A DNA stretch of 64,000 nucleotides from positions 3,686,001 through 3,750,000 of the forward strand of contig NC_010001.1 in the NCBI RefSeq assembly GCF_000018685.1, in the 5' to 3' direction. Source of the DNA: Lachnoclostridium phytofermentans ISDg. GTDB lineage: Bacteria > Bacillota > Clostridia > Lachnospirales > Lachnospiraceae. Both the position numbers and the translations under genes were made by a program. Positions 23,613-32,158 of the stretch are shown piece after piece (the first letter of the stretch is position 1; the number at the start of each line of letters is the position of its first letter). Under the pieces are notes generated by a model, which was not told the DNA's origin, ran no database searches, and saw nothing but the letters and a program-made list of their open reading frames with translations.

Positions 23613-25676
23613 TTACTCATTTACATAATGAACAAGATAATCATACGCATTGTTAATTGCCGCTAAGATTGCCTTTGTAGTTATAGTAGCACCAGAAATA
23701 CCATCGACTTTAGTGCCATCCACTACTTCTGGTTCTGGTTCTTCTTCTTTTTCAGGTTGTTCTGGTTCTGCTTCACCTGCAGCCTTACGAAGTGCTTGTT
23801 CTACCTGGTTTACAAATTCCGAAATATCAATACTTACGGTTGCAACAACATCAGTCTTTCCATTCTCATCTAAGATAAGTCCGTCTGTTCCTTGATGTTC
23901 AATAACGTATTGTGCAAGTGCCTGAGCCTGCTCAAACCATGTTGCACCTTTTTCTGTCATTACATACTCGCCGTTTTGTGACTGAATACTCTTAAGGTTT
24001 CCATTCGCATCTTCACAATCCCAAACTACATCTGTAACTTTACCACCAGCTACTATTAAGGTTAATTTGCTTACATAACCGTTGTGTGCTTCAGGCGCTT
24101 CGATTTCGTATTTACCATCATTTAATTTAACTTCTTCTTTCACACCGGCAGCCTCGCGAATTGCTTCTTCTACCTGAGCTACAAATTCATTGATAGAAAT
24201 ACTTACCGTAGCAACTACGTCTGTCTTTCCATTTTCATCAAGAGTAAGACCAGCTGTTCCCTGATTTGCAATAACATATTGTGCAAGAGCCTGAGCTTGC
24301 TCATACCAGGTTGCTCCATCCGCTGTCATTACATACTCACCGTTTTGTGACTGTATGCTCTTTAAGTTGCCATTCGCATCTTCGCAGTCCCAAACAACAT
24401 CCGTAATCTTACCGCCAGCTACTGTTAAGCTTAATTTGCTTACATAACCGTTGCTTGCTTCAGCTGCTTCAATATTATAAGTTCCATTATTTAATACAAC
24501 AGGTTGAGCCGCTGCCTGACGAAGACAATCTTCTACCTGATCTACAAATTCCGAAATGGCAATACTAACACTTGCTACAACATCTGTCTTTCCACTCTCA
24601 TCAAGAGTAAGACCAGTTGTTCCTTGTTTCTCAATAACATACTTTGCTAGATCCTGAGCCTGCTCATACCATGTTGGACCATCTTTTGTCATAACATATT
24701 CGCCATTTTGAGATAGAACACTCTTTAAGTTTCCATTTGCATCAGCACAATCCCATATTACGTCTGTAATCTTGCCACCAGCAACAGTTAGTTCCACACT
24801 ACTTGTATAGCCATTGTAAGCTTCTGTTGCTACTTTTTTATATGTTCCATCTTTTAGTACCTGCACATTAGATGCAAGAGTTAAACACTCTTCCACTTGT
24901 GCCACGAAATCGCTGATAGAAATACTTACACTTGCTACAGCGTCAGTTTTACCACCTTCATCTATTGTAAGTCCTGTTAATCCTTGATGTTCAATAACAT
25001 ACTGAGCTAAAGCTTCCGCTTGTTCTGCCCAGTTCGGACCCTTTTCTGTCATCACATATTCGCCATTTATTGCTTGAACGCTCTTTAAATTTCCATTCGC
25101 ATCAACACAATCCCAAACTACTTCAGTAATTAATCCACCAGCTATTGTCATTGATAATTGGCTGGTATAACCATTGCTTGCTTCTTTTGCTTCTACTTTA
25201 TATTTTCCATCTTTTAATGTAGAAGAAGTTGTGGTCATAGTTGTAACTTCTTTCACTTTAGAAGAAGCAGAAGTTAAACTAACACCTGGAATGTAGATTG
25301 GTAGCTTAGCACCCTTAAATTGATCTAAGAATTCTGGCTGTGTCATCTTTGCGCCATAGTCATCGCTCTCAGAATGGGACACCACTACGATTCCTGTAAT
25401 CGTATCCTTTTCCGCATTAAAACTGATTGCTAACTCCATTGGAGTTTTACCGAAACCTTTGGATTCTACATTCACTGTATAACCGGTAATAGTTCCTGAT
25501 TTATCCTTTAATACTTGAACCTGTTTAATACCCATGTCGGTTCCTTCTTGAACAATGGATATGGTTCCTTCTGGTCCTTTGTTCAGATTGTTCTTCACAA
25601 CAACAGCGGTAATTAGCGCTGCAGCAGTTATTCCTGCTAGTGCCGTAACGGCAATCCATCTCTTACTCTTTCTCAT
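23613..25676 (-). CDS. Secreted, membrane-anchored multi-repeat FMN-binding protein
   Basis: The 687-residue protein has one N-terminal membrane anchor (residues 7-27). Residues about 34-135 look like the first half of an RnfG/NqrC FMN-binding domain (SDDYGAKMTQPEFLDQFKG). Four tandem repeats of about 120 residues follow (from about 156, 276, 397 and 520), each with NGYxSxL, VxWDCxDANGNLKS, NGEYVMT, QAxxLAxYVI and a closing DxVAxVSI stretch. After an acidic linker the protein ends with DGISGATITT (658-667), the flavinylation motif, in which Thr666 would carry FMN. The repeats lack the SGAT core. The divergent apbE gene encodes the enzyme that attaches FMN. It is probably an extracellular electron carrier. 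Start 25676 has GGAGGATGTATCT upstream. Confidence 0.88.
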   Translation of the reverse strand: MRKSKRWIAVTALAGITAAALITAVVVKNNLNKGPEGTISIVQEGTDMGIKQVQVLKDKSGTITGYTVNVESKGFGKTPMELAISFNAEKDTITGIVVVSHSESDDYGAKMTQPEFLDQFKGAKLPIYIPGVSLTSASSKVKEVTTMTTTSSTLKDGKYKVEAKEASNGYTSQLSMTIAGGLITEVVWDCVDANGNLKSVQAINGEYVMTEKGPNWAEQAEALAQYVIEHQGLTGLTIDEGGKTDAVASVSISISDFVAQVEECLTLASNVQVLKDGTYKKVATEAYNGYTSSVELTVAGGKITDVIWDCADANGNLKSVLSQNGEYVMTKDGPTWYEQAQDLAKYVIEKQGTTGLTLDESGKTDVVASVSIAISEFVDQVEDCLRQAAAQPVVLNNGTYNIEAAEASNGYVSKLSLTVAGGKITDVVWDCEDANGNLKSIQSQNGEYVMTADGATWYEQAQALAQYVIANQGTAGLTLDENGKTDVVATVSISINEFVAQVEEAIREAAGVKEEVKLNDGKYEIEAPEAHNGYVSKLTLIVAGGKVTDVVWDCEDANGNLKSIQSQNGEYVMTEKGATWFEQAQALAQYVIEHQGTDGLILDENGKTDVVATVSIDISEFVNQVEQALRKAAGEAEPEQPEKEEEPEPEVVDGTKVDGISGATITTKAILAAINNAYDYLVHYVNE

Positions 25677-26006
25677 AGATACATCCTCCACCAAAAATAT
25701 GTCTATTGATTTTCTAAGCAACGTTTGCAAAAGGGTTACCCCCCCTCCTGCATCTTCCGAGCCATAAATGATAACTCTCCAAGTTATGATAGAGTATCAC
25801 CTTGTTAATATAATAACATATAAATGGCAATGCGTAAATACTATATTTTTTGGATTTTTTTGTATATTTCTTATTTTTTTACCTTGTTTTGACCAAAAAT
25901 ATGCTAGTTATTTCTATATATTAGGCTGCGTTTTCCATTTCATTAATCTTATTATAAGAAATTGTAAAAAAATCCGGTATTAAATTATAGAAAATTTTTG
26001 CTAACC

Positions 26007-26035
26007 TTGACATTCTTCGAACAATCCCTTACAAT
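26007..26035 (+). promoter_or_regulatory. Sigma-A promoter of apbE
   Basis: TTGACA (26007-26012), a 17-nt spacer and TACAAT (26030-26035) give a near-consensus promoter about 29 nt upstream of the chosen apbE start. The rest of the 387-nt divergent gap to the FMN-binding gene is AT-rich with no other feature. Confidence 0.75.
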
Positions 26036-26063
26036 AAATTTACTATTTTTAAGGAGTTTTTTT

Positions 26064-27209
26064 ATGAGAAAATACCATATGATTAATATAATAAAACATA
26101 AAAACCAAAAATCAGATCTTAACAATAATTCAAATCAAAATAAGGGCTTTTTTACAAAACGTACAATTAAGTTTTTAACACTAATCACTCTCAGTACCGT
26201 GATGTTAACTTTCAATGCTTGTGCCAAAAAAACACCCTCAAAAGATTCGCCAGAACCTACTCCTACCATAGCGGAAAAGGAAGGTACTACTCCTATCTCG
26301 AAAAGTTCCTTTAAGTTAAATACTGTCGTGTCCATTACTTTATATGACAGTGAAGATGAGAGGATTATTGATGAAGCTTTTCAATTATGCGATTATTATG
26401 AAAACCTATTAAGCAGAACGAAGAAAGAAAGCGAAATCTATCAACTAAATGAAAAAGCTCATAATAGTTATACGGTTTCCGATGAAACCAAAGAGCTCTT
26501 AACAAAAGGATTCCTTTACAGTCAACTTTCTGATGGAGCTTTTGATTTAACGCTAGAACCACTCACAAGTCTCTGGAATTTCGGTTCAAGCGAGGAACGT
26601 CTTCCAAGTCCGGATGAAATTAAGGAAGCGTTAACTCATATTGGATATCAGTACTTAAAATTAGATGGCAACACGATTACTTTTGAGAAAGATGGTATGG
26701 GGATTGATTTAGGAGCCATCGCAAAAGGTTACATCGCTGATAAAATAAAAGAATTTTTAGTTTCTAAAGGTGTCAATAGCGCTATTATTAATTTAGGCGG
26801 TAACATTTTGTGTGTTGGTGAGAAGCCAGATGGTTCTGCCTTTAAGGTAGGAATTCAAAAACCATTTAAAGATCGTAACGAAACAATTGCAGTGATAGAA
26901 ATTCGTGACCTAACAGTTGTGTCATCCGGTATCTATGAGCGTTTCTTTACCGTTGACGGCAAGAATTATCATCACATATTAAATCCATCCACTGGATATC
27001 CTTATGAAAATGATCTTACTTCAGTAACTATAGTTACGAAAGAATCTGTGGACGGTGATGCATTAAGTACCACTTGTTTTGCACTAGGCCTAGAGAAGGG
27101 AATGAAATTGATTGAATCATTACCTGATACCTATGCTGTATTCATAACATCGGATTATGAACTACATTACACCAAAGGTTTCAAAGAAAATATAAAGATT
27201 GTAGAGTAG
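26064..27209 (+). CDS. apbE: FAD:protein FMN transferase, lipoprotein
   Basis: The 381-residue ApbE-family enzyme transfers FMN from FAD to a Thr in SGAT-type motifs of exported proteins. Visible motifs include FKLNTVVSITLYD, DGAFDLTLEPLTSLW, GMGIDLGAIAKGYIADK, NLGGNILCVG, HHILNPSTGYPY and VDGDALSTTCFALG, the last two holding metal- and FAD-binding residues. A hydrophobic segment ends in NAC (Cys53), a plausible but imperfect lipobox after an unusually long 33-residue cytoplasmic part. The start at 26064 follows AAGGAG and a consensus promoter; an upstream in-frame ATG-like start at 25998 lies before that promoter. It is divergent from its likely substrate, the FMN-binding protein. Confidence 0.95.
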   Translation: MRKYHMINIIKHKNQKSDLNNNSNQNKGFFTKRTIKFLTLITLSTVMLTFNACAKKTPSKDSPEPTPTIAEKEGTTPISKSSFKLNTVVSITLYDSEDERIIDEAFQLCDYYENLLSRTKKESEIYQLNEKAHNSYTVSDETKELLTKGFLYSQLSDGAFDLTLEPLTSLWNFGSSEERLPSPDEIKEALTHIGYQYLKLDGNTITFEKDGMGIDLGAIAKGYIADKIKEFLVSKGVNSAIINLGGNILCVGEKPDGSAFKVGIQKPFKDRNETIAVIEIRDLTVVSSGIYERFFTVDGKNYHHILNPSTGYPYENDLTSVTIVTKESVDGDALSTTCFALGLEKGMKLIESLPDTYAVFITSDYELHYTKGFKENIKIVE

Positions 27210-27247
27210 TAAGAATTACATTTGTAATTAGCTTTAATTATAACAAT

Positions 27248-27294
27248 AAGGGACTTAAACGGTTTCATTTCTTTTCCGTTTTAAGTCCCTTTTT
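27248..27294 (+). terminator. Intrinsic terminator of apbE
   Basis: AAGGGACTTAAACGG (27248-27262) pairs with CCGTTTTAAGTCCCTT (27276-27291) and runs into TTTTT on the plus strand, about 40 nt past the apbE stop. Confidence 0.88.
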
Positions 27295-27411
27295 CATACA
27301 GCTTTTATGCCATTTTAGTTAATTCTTGTTTCATTCATACCTTATTCTTAATTTATCTAATACTTACAAGAATACTATTATCCTCTTAGGTGGAAGCATA
27401 CCACTTTTATT

Positions 27412-27449
27412 CAATAAGTAAAAGCATCCTCCGCGAACTTTTCCTTGTC
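27412..27449 (-). repeat. Dispersed 3'-end hairpin element, copy B (possible purA terminator)
   Basis: On the minus strand AAGGAAAAG and CTTTTACTT flank a loop containing TTCGCGGAGG. It starts a few bases after the purA stop and may serve as its terminator. It matches the elements at 31087-31119 and 4226-4260. Confidence 0.5.
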
Positions 27450-27454
27450 ATGAA

Positions 27455-28732
27455 TTATTTTCTACGAATAATGTCATCACGTTCAGGACCATTGGAAATT
27501 AAGGTAACAGGTACTTCAAGCTCTTTTTCAATAAATTCAATGTACTTTCTGCAGTTTTCTGGGAGTTCTTCATACGTTTTAATTCCATCGATATCACATT
27601 CCCACCCTGGAAGTACTTCGTATACTGGTTTTGCTTTCTTAAGTTTTACTGTAGTAGGGAAATCTTTCGTTACTACTCCATCAATTTCATAACCAACACA
27701 AACTGGTAACTCTTTTAAATAACCAAGAACATCTAATACTGTTAACGCTACCTCGGTTGCCCCCTGCATTCTACATCCATATCTACTTGCTACTGCATCA
27801 AACCATCCCATACGCCTTGGTCTTCCTGTGGTTGCACCGTATTCGCCACAATCACCACCACGTTTTCTTAATTCGTCTGCCTCTTCACCGAAGATTTCAC
27901 TAACAAATTCACCGGCACCAACCGCAGAAGAATATGCTTTTACAACTGTGACGATCTCTTTTATTTCATATGGTGGAATTCCAGCACCAATTGCACCATA
28001 TGCTGCTAAAGTAGAGGAGGATGTTACCATTGGGTAGATACCAAAGTCAGGATCTTTTAAGGCTCCAAGCTGTCCCTCTAATAAGATATTCTTATCTTCC
28101 TTTATTGCTTCATGTAAATAAGCAGAAACATCTGCTACATAAGGAGTAACCATATTCCGATATTCAATTAATGTCTGATAAAGCTCATTCTTATCAATTA
28201 ATGGCTTGTGATACATATGCTCTAACATGATATTTTTCATCTCACAGACACGTTCTACTTTTTCTTTAAGCTCTTCTTCATCAAATAATTCAGATACTTG
28301 AAAACCTATCTTTGCATATTTATCAGAATAAAATGGAGCAATACCGGACTTTGTGGAACCAAAAGATTTTCCACCAAGTCTTTCTTCTTCATATTGATCA
28401 AACAGAATATGATAAGGCATCATAATCTGGGTACGATCAGAAACTAATATCTTAGGCATTGGAACACCTTGATCAACAATTGATTTTATTTCTTCTAAAA
28501 GGTAAGGAATATTCAAAGCAACTCCGTTTCCGATGATGCAAGTCGTATGATCATAAAATACTCCAGAAGGAAGTAAGTGAAGAGCAAACTTACCATACTG
28601 ATTAATAATGGTATGTCCTGCATTACTACCGCCTTGATAACGAACGATAATGTCAGATTCTTCACCTAGCATATCTGTTATCTTACCTTTTCCTTCATCT
28701 CCCCAGTTAGCACCAACAATTGCTTTAACCAT
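27455..28732 (-). CDS. purA: Adenylosuccinate synthase
   Basis: The 425-residue GTP-dependent enzyme joins IMP and aspartate in the first committed step to AMP. The N-terminal phosphate-binding motif GANWGDEGKGK with the catalytic Asp, the NAGHTI loop, the GATTGRPRRMGWFDAV segment and the C-terminal guanine-binding region (VTLISNGPERD) are all present. AAGGAGG precedes the ATG. The gene stands alone, away from the purC-purF-purB operon. Confidence 0.98.
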   Translation of the reverse strand: MVKAIVGANWGDEGKGKITDMLGEESDIIVRYQGGSNAGHTIINQYGKFALHLLPSGVFYDHTTCIIGNGVALNIPYLLEEIKSIVDQGVPMPKILVSDRTQIMMPYHILFDQYEEERLGGKSFGSTKSGIAPFYSDKYAKIGFQVSELFDEEELKEKVERVCEMKNIMLEHMYHKPLIDKNELYQTLIEYRNMVTPYVADVSAYLHEAIKEDKNILLEGQLGALKDPDFGIYPMVTSSSTLAAYGAIGAGIPPYEIKEIVTVVKAYSSAVGAGEFVSEIFGEEADELRKRGGDCGEYGATTGRPRRMGWFDAVASRYGCRMQGATEVALTVLDVLGYLKELPVCVGYEIDGVVTKDFPTTVKLKKAKPVYEVLPGWECDIDGIKTYEELPENCRKYIEFIEKELEVPVTLISNGPERDDIIRRK

Positions 28733-28825
28733 AATAATGTCCTCCTTAAGATAAACTACAACACAAATTCTGTTACAGATTTTAATAGAAATTCATATGA
28801 AATTGCAACGTAATTTCTTCTAAAT

Positions 28826-28858
28826 AAAAAAAGCATTGTAACAGATTTGCTACAATGC
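28826..28858 (-). terminator. Intrinsic terminator of dut
   Basis: GCATTGTA and TACAATGC (28833-28858) form an 8-bp stem followed on the minus strand by TTTTTTT. It lies about 100 nt after the dut stop. Confidence 0.8.
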
Positions 28859-28958
28859 CCTATTACTTAAGTAGTATACCGTAGGATATTACATAAGTAA
28901 AATCAATGTTTATTATATTTCATATAAGTCATAACTATACATTTTTTAACTTTTATAC

Positions 28959-29405
28959 TTACTTTGTCCCTGTACTACCGAATCCGCCATCACCACGTAC
29001 TGTATCTGATAGCTCCTCAACTTCTGTAAAATCAACCGATAGATAAGGAATTACCACAAGTTGTGCAATACGTTCATGATTTGCAATCGTTTGAACTATA
29101 TCGGTATCATTATGAAGTGCAATGATATATTCGCCACGATAGTCACTATCCGCGACACCAACGCAGTTTGCAGGACGTAATCCGTTCTTTGCAGCAATTC
29201 CGCTTCGCGCGAATATGCCACCAAAGTATCCGGATGGAATTTCAATTGCTAACCCTGTACCTATTTTGACAGTTTCATGTGGTTTTATTTCACAAGCATC
29301 CGTGTCTAGGCACGCATATAAATCATATCCTGCTGCCTCTACGCTGCCCCTTGTTGGCAACATTGCATTCTCTTTTACTTTTTTTATCTTAATTGTTACT
29401 GACAT
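28959..29405 (-). CDS. dut: dUTP diphosphatase
   Basis: The 148-residue trimeric-type dUTPase hydrolyses dUTP to dUMP, keeping uracil out of DNA and feeding thymidylate synthesis. The five family motifs are visible, including EAAGYDLYA, ARSGIAAKNGL, GVADSDYRGEY, RIAQLVVIPY and the Gly-rich tail RGDGGFGSTG. GGAGTTTCT precedes the ATG. The upstream gap to the aminopeptidase gene is filled by palindromic repeats rather than genes. Confidence 0.97.
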   Translation of the reverse strand: MSVTIKIKKVKENAMLPTRGSVEAAGYDLYACLDTDACEIKPHETVKIGTGLAIEIPSGYFGGIFARSGIAAKNGLRPANCVGVADSDYRGEYIIALHNDTDIVQTIANHERIAQLVVIPYLSVDFTEVEELSDTVRGDGGFGSTGTK

Positions 29406-29444
29406 AGAAACTCCATTCTAACTCTATCATTTTTATTGAAACCA

Positions 29445-29508
29445 TGCCTTCTCAGTAGGCTAGAAATTCTCTTCACTCTTGTAAATATGCCTGCTCAGTA
29501 GGCTAGAA
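29445..29508. repeat. Two direct copies of a GCCT-CTCAGT-AGGC unit
   Basis: ATGCCTTCTCAGTAGGCTAG (from 29445) and ATGCCTGCTCAGTAGGCTAG (from 29487) are near-identical units about 42 nt apart, each a GCCT/AGGC mini-hairpin followed by AA. They lie between dut and the aminopeptidase gene. Confidence 0.6.
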
Positions 29509-29541
29509 GTTTGTGCCGAGGATTACGCAGGCACAAACTTC
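29506..29541. repeat. Perfect 12-bp inverted repeat
   Basis: GAAGTTTGTGCC (29506-29517) and GGCACAAACTTC (29530-29541) can form a perfect stem with a 12-nt loop. There is no T-run on either side. A weaker relative with AAGTTTGTG/CACAGACTT occurs near 46610-46640. Confidence 0.65.
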
Positions 29542-29544
29542 CAG

Positions 29545-29603
29545 TGTGAAGTTTTAGAATTTCTTAGGCAGCGTCTTTTGGTGCCTTAGAAATTCTCTTC
29601 ACA
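29545..29603. repeat. 59-bp palindromic element, copy 1
   Basis: The element starts TGTGAAGTTTTAGAATTTCT and ends TTAGAAATTCTCTTCACA, so its ends are an imperfect inverted repeat. The second copy at 58277-58335 has the same length and 52 of 59 identical bases. Both copies lie 1-3 nt after the stop codon of a minus-strand peptidase gene. Confidence 0.75.
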
Positions 29604-29604
29604 A

Positions 29605-31011
29605 TTACATCTCACGAAGGAAAGCCTCATAGCCTCTCATTGCTTCATAGATATCAGCTTTACTTGTAATTTCCCATGGAGCATGCATATTTAATACTGC
29701 TACACCACTATCGATTACTTCCATATTGTACTGAGCCATAATGTAAGCGATTGTTCCACCGCCACCTTGGTCTACTTTACCAAGCTCTGAGGTTTGGAAG
29801 TTAACGTCGTGTTTTTCCATAGCTGCACGTAAAGCTGCAATAAACTCTGGATTTGCATCGTTACAACCAGATTTTCCTCTTGCTCCTGTGTATTTGTTAA
29901 ATACAATACCTCTTCCGAAATATGCAGAGTTTTTCTTTTCCATAACGGATGGATAGTTAGGATCAAATGCTGCACTTACGTCAGAAGAAAGCATATGAGA
30001 ATTCTGGAACGCTCTTCTTAATTTAAGTTCAGAATATTCACCCATCTTATCCATTAATTCTGCAACTGCATTTTCAAAGAATTTGGAATGCATACCAGTT
30101 GCACCGATACTACCAACCTCTTCTTTATCAACTAATAAGCAAACTGCAGTACGGTCTATTTTATCAAGTTCAAATAACGCTTTCATAGAAGTGTAAGAAC
30201 AAACTCTATCGTCTTGACCATATCCCATTACCATGCTTCGATCAATACCAAAGTCACGTGCTTTACCAGCAGGAACAACTTCTAACTCAGCGGATAAGAA
30301 ATCTGCCTCTTCAATGTCATAAAACTCTTTTAACAGTTTAAGCATATTCCCTTTTACTGCTTCTTTTTCTTCACCTTTTAATGGCTGGCTACCGATAAGA
30401 ACATTTAGGTCTTCTCCTTCTACTACCTTAGCAGCCTTCTTTTCCATCTGTTCTGCGGACAGATGAACTAGTAAATCAGTAATACCAACTACTGGATCAC
30501 TGTCTTTTTCACCAATTACGATGTTTACTTTTGTTCCATCCTTCTTTACAACAACACCATGGATAGCAAGTGGTAAGGTTACCCACTGATATTTCTTAAT
30601 CCCACCATAGTAGTGAGTATCAAATAATGCCATTTCTGTATCTTCATACAATGGAACCTGCTTTAAGTCGATACGTGGAGAGTCGATATGAGCTCCAAGT
30701 AACTTCATACCTTTTTCTAAAGGCTCACTACCAATTAAGAATAATGCAACCGCTTTATCCATGTTATTAAAGTAAACTTTATCACCAGACTTAACTTTTG
30801 TTAAAGTCATCAAATCTTTGTAGCCTTCTTTTTCAGCCTGACGAATCACTTCTAGTGCACATTCACGCTCTGTCTTACAATCAGAGATAAATTCTTTATA
30901 ACCTTCACTTAATTTCTGAACTTTTTTTACATCTGCATCCGTATACTTTAACCAAGCATTCTTGTTGGATTCGTTATTTTTTAAATTCTCAACACTTTTT
31001 TTCTCTTTCAT
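29605..31011 (-). CDS. M18 family aminopeptidase
   Basis: The 468-residue cytosolic metallopeptidase releases N-terminal, often acidic, residues from peptides. Metal-binding and catalytic motifs of the M18 family are present: LLGAHIDSPRIDLK (His and Asp), VDKEEVGSIGATG (catalytic Glu and ligand Glu), SSDVSAAFDPNYP and the C-terminal AVLNMHAPWE (His ligand). AAAGGATAAGAAA precedes the ATG. It is monocistronic, and a 59-bp palindromic element follows its stop directly. Confidence 0.95.
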   Translation of the reverse strand: MKEKKSVENLKNNESNKNAWLKYTDADVKKVQKLSEGYKEFISDCKTERECALEVIRQAEKEGYKDLMTLTKVKSGDKVYFNNMDKAVALFLIGSEPLEKGMKLLGAHIDSPRIDLKQVPLYEDTEMALFDTHYYGGIKKYQWVTLPLAIHGVVVKKDGTKVNIVIGEKDSDPVVGITDLLVHLSAEQMEKKAAKVVEGEDLNVLIGSQPLKGEEKEAVKGNMLKLLKEFYDIEEADFLSAELEVVPAGKARDFGIDRSMVMGYGQDDRVCSYTSMKALFELDKIDRTAVCLLVDKEEVGSIGATGMHSKFFENAVAELMDKMGEYSELKLRRAFQNSHMLSSDVSAAFDPNYPSVMEKKNSAYFGRGIVFNKYTGARGKSGCNDANPEFIAALRAAMEKHDVNFQTSELGKVDQGGGGTIAYIMAQYNMEVIDSGVAVLNMHAPWEITSKADIYEAMRGYEAFLREM

Positions 31012-31086
31012 TTTCTTATCCTTTCTGGTGTCTATTTCGTAATATTATCAGAAACCTGTTTCACCTAGCTTACCCAAAACAAGTAT

Positions 31087-31119
31087 CAAGTAAAAGTACA
31101 CTTCGTGAACTTTTACTTT
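31087..31119 (-). repeat. Dispersed 3'-end hairpin element, copy C (possible lysR terminator)
   Basis: AAGTAAAAGT and ACTTTTACTT form a perfect 10-bp stem around ACACTTCGTGA. It lies about 50 nt after the lysR-type gene stop and is the best formed of the family at 4226, 27412 and 31087. Confidence 0.55.
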
Positions 31120-31166
31120 GAAGAATTACAACCTAGATTCTTATCTTAGTATGTCCTTGGTAAATG

Positions 31167-32072
31167 CTATATTTCATTATACTGACTTTCCTTTAGTAAT
31201 GCAAGGAGCTTCCTTGAAGCAGTGGATAATGCAAACCTTTGATTTTCAACGACACAAAAATGTCTGCTTGGAATATGTGTCTTTAATCTCACCTCAAATA
31301 ATTCACCTTGTTTCATTAATTCCGTTGCAAAATCCTCCACCACTAATCCAATTCCTAGACTTCTTTTAGCAAACTGCACTATCATATCACTCGTTGCTAA
31401 TTCAAACTCCGGAGATAAAACAACGCCATGGGAACTTAAGTACTCATCTACATATCGTCTCGTACTAGTATCATTCTCTAAGCATATAACAGGTAGACCT
31501 GCAAGCTCTTCATAATCCATGGTTTGATCCCGTAGATAATCGAATCGTTTTCCAGCCACAAAGATATCTTTGATTTCTTTGACCTTAAATACACTATAAT
31601 CCTCTGATAAAGAAAATGGCTCACTTACAATACCAAAATCTATTTGCCCATCCTTTAGGAGTGCAAGTGTCTCTGGGGTAGGACCGTTGGTTACAGTCAC
31701 CTTTATCTTAGGGTATTGGATATGAAATTCTTCTAGATACGGTAGCAAATAGTATTGTAACGTCATATCCGAAGCTCCAATTCTAATTTCCCCAGATTCA
31801 AGATTTAGCATCCGTTCTAAACGCTCTTCTCCTTTTACGATAAGTTCATACCCTTCTCTAACGCACTGGTACAAAACCTCTCCTTCTTTGGTTAAGCGCA
31901 TTCCTTTTGCCACTCGAATAAAAAGTTGACAGTTAAGAACAGATTCTAATTGCTTTATTGCCTGACTGACTGCAGGCTGCGAGATGCATACCCGTTTGGC
32001 AGCTAAAGAAATACTACCTTCTTTGGCAACATAGTAAAATATTTTATAGTATTCCAGATTGGCTTTTGCCAT
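31167..32072 (-). CDS. LysR family transcriptional regulator
   Basis: The 301-residue protein has the N-terminal winged helix (EYYKIFYYVAKEGSISLAAK, ISQPAVSQAIKQLE) and a LysR substrate-binding domain from about residue 90 (GEIRIGASDMTLQYYLLPYL). AGGAAGGGGGAC precedes the ATG. It lies 86 nt downstream of the aldehyde dehydrogenase gene on the same strand and could regulate it or be part of its operon. The effector cannot be predicted. The leader holds two hairpins also found before the GH36 gene. Confidence 0.93.
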   Translation of the reverse strand: MAKANLEYYKIFYYVAKEGSISLAAKRVCISQPAVSQAIKQLESVLNCQLFIRVAKGMRLTKEGEVLYQCVREGYELIVKGEERLERMLNLESGEIRIGASDMTLQYYLLPYLEEFHIQYPKIKVTVTNGPTPETLALLKDGQIDFGIVSEPFSLSEDYSVFKVKEIKDIFVAGKRFDYLRDQTMDYEELAGLPVICLENDTSTRRYVDEYLSSHGVVLSPEFELATSDMIVQFAKRSLGIGLVVEDFATELMKQGELFEVRLKTHIPSRHFCVVENQRFALSTASRKLLALLKESQYNEI

Positions 32073-32090
32073 AAGTCCCCCTTCCTACCA

Positions 32091-32149
32091 ACAGGCTGTA
32101 AATTTGGGCTCAGCACAAATTTACTATTGAAAAATCTTAGATTTTTCAA
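32091..32149. repeat. Two-hairpin module before the lysR-type gene
   Basis: GTAAATTTG/CAAATTTAC around GGCTCAGCA is followed by TTGAAAAATC/GATTTTTCAA. A similar pair, in the same order, lies at 53874-53926 before the GH36 gene. The second hairpin may also act as a weak terminator of the aldehyde dehydrogenase gene. Confidence 0.5.
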
Positions 32150-32158
32150 TTTTCTCCT

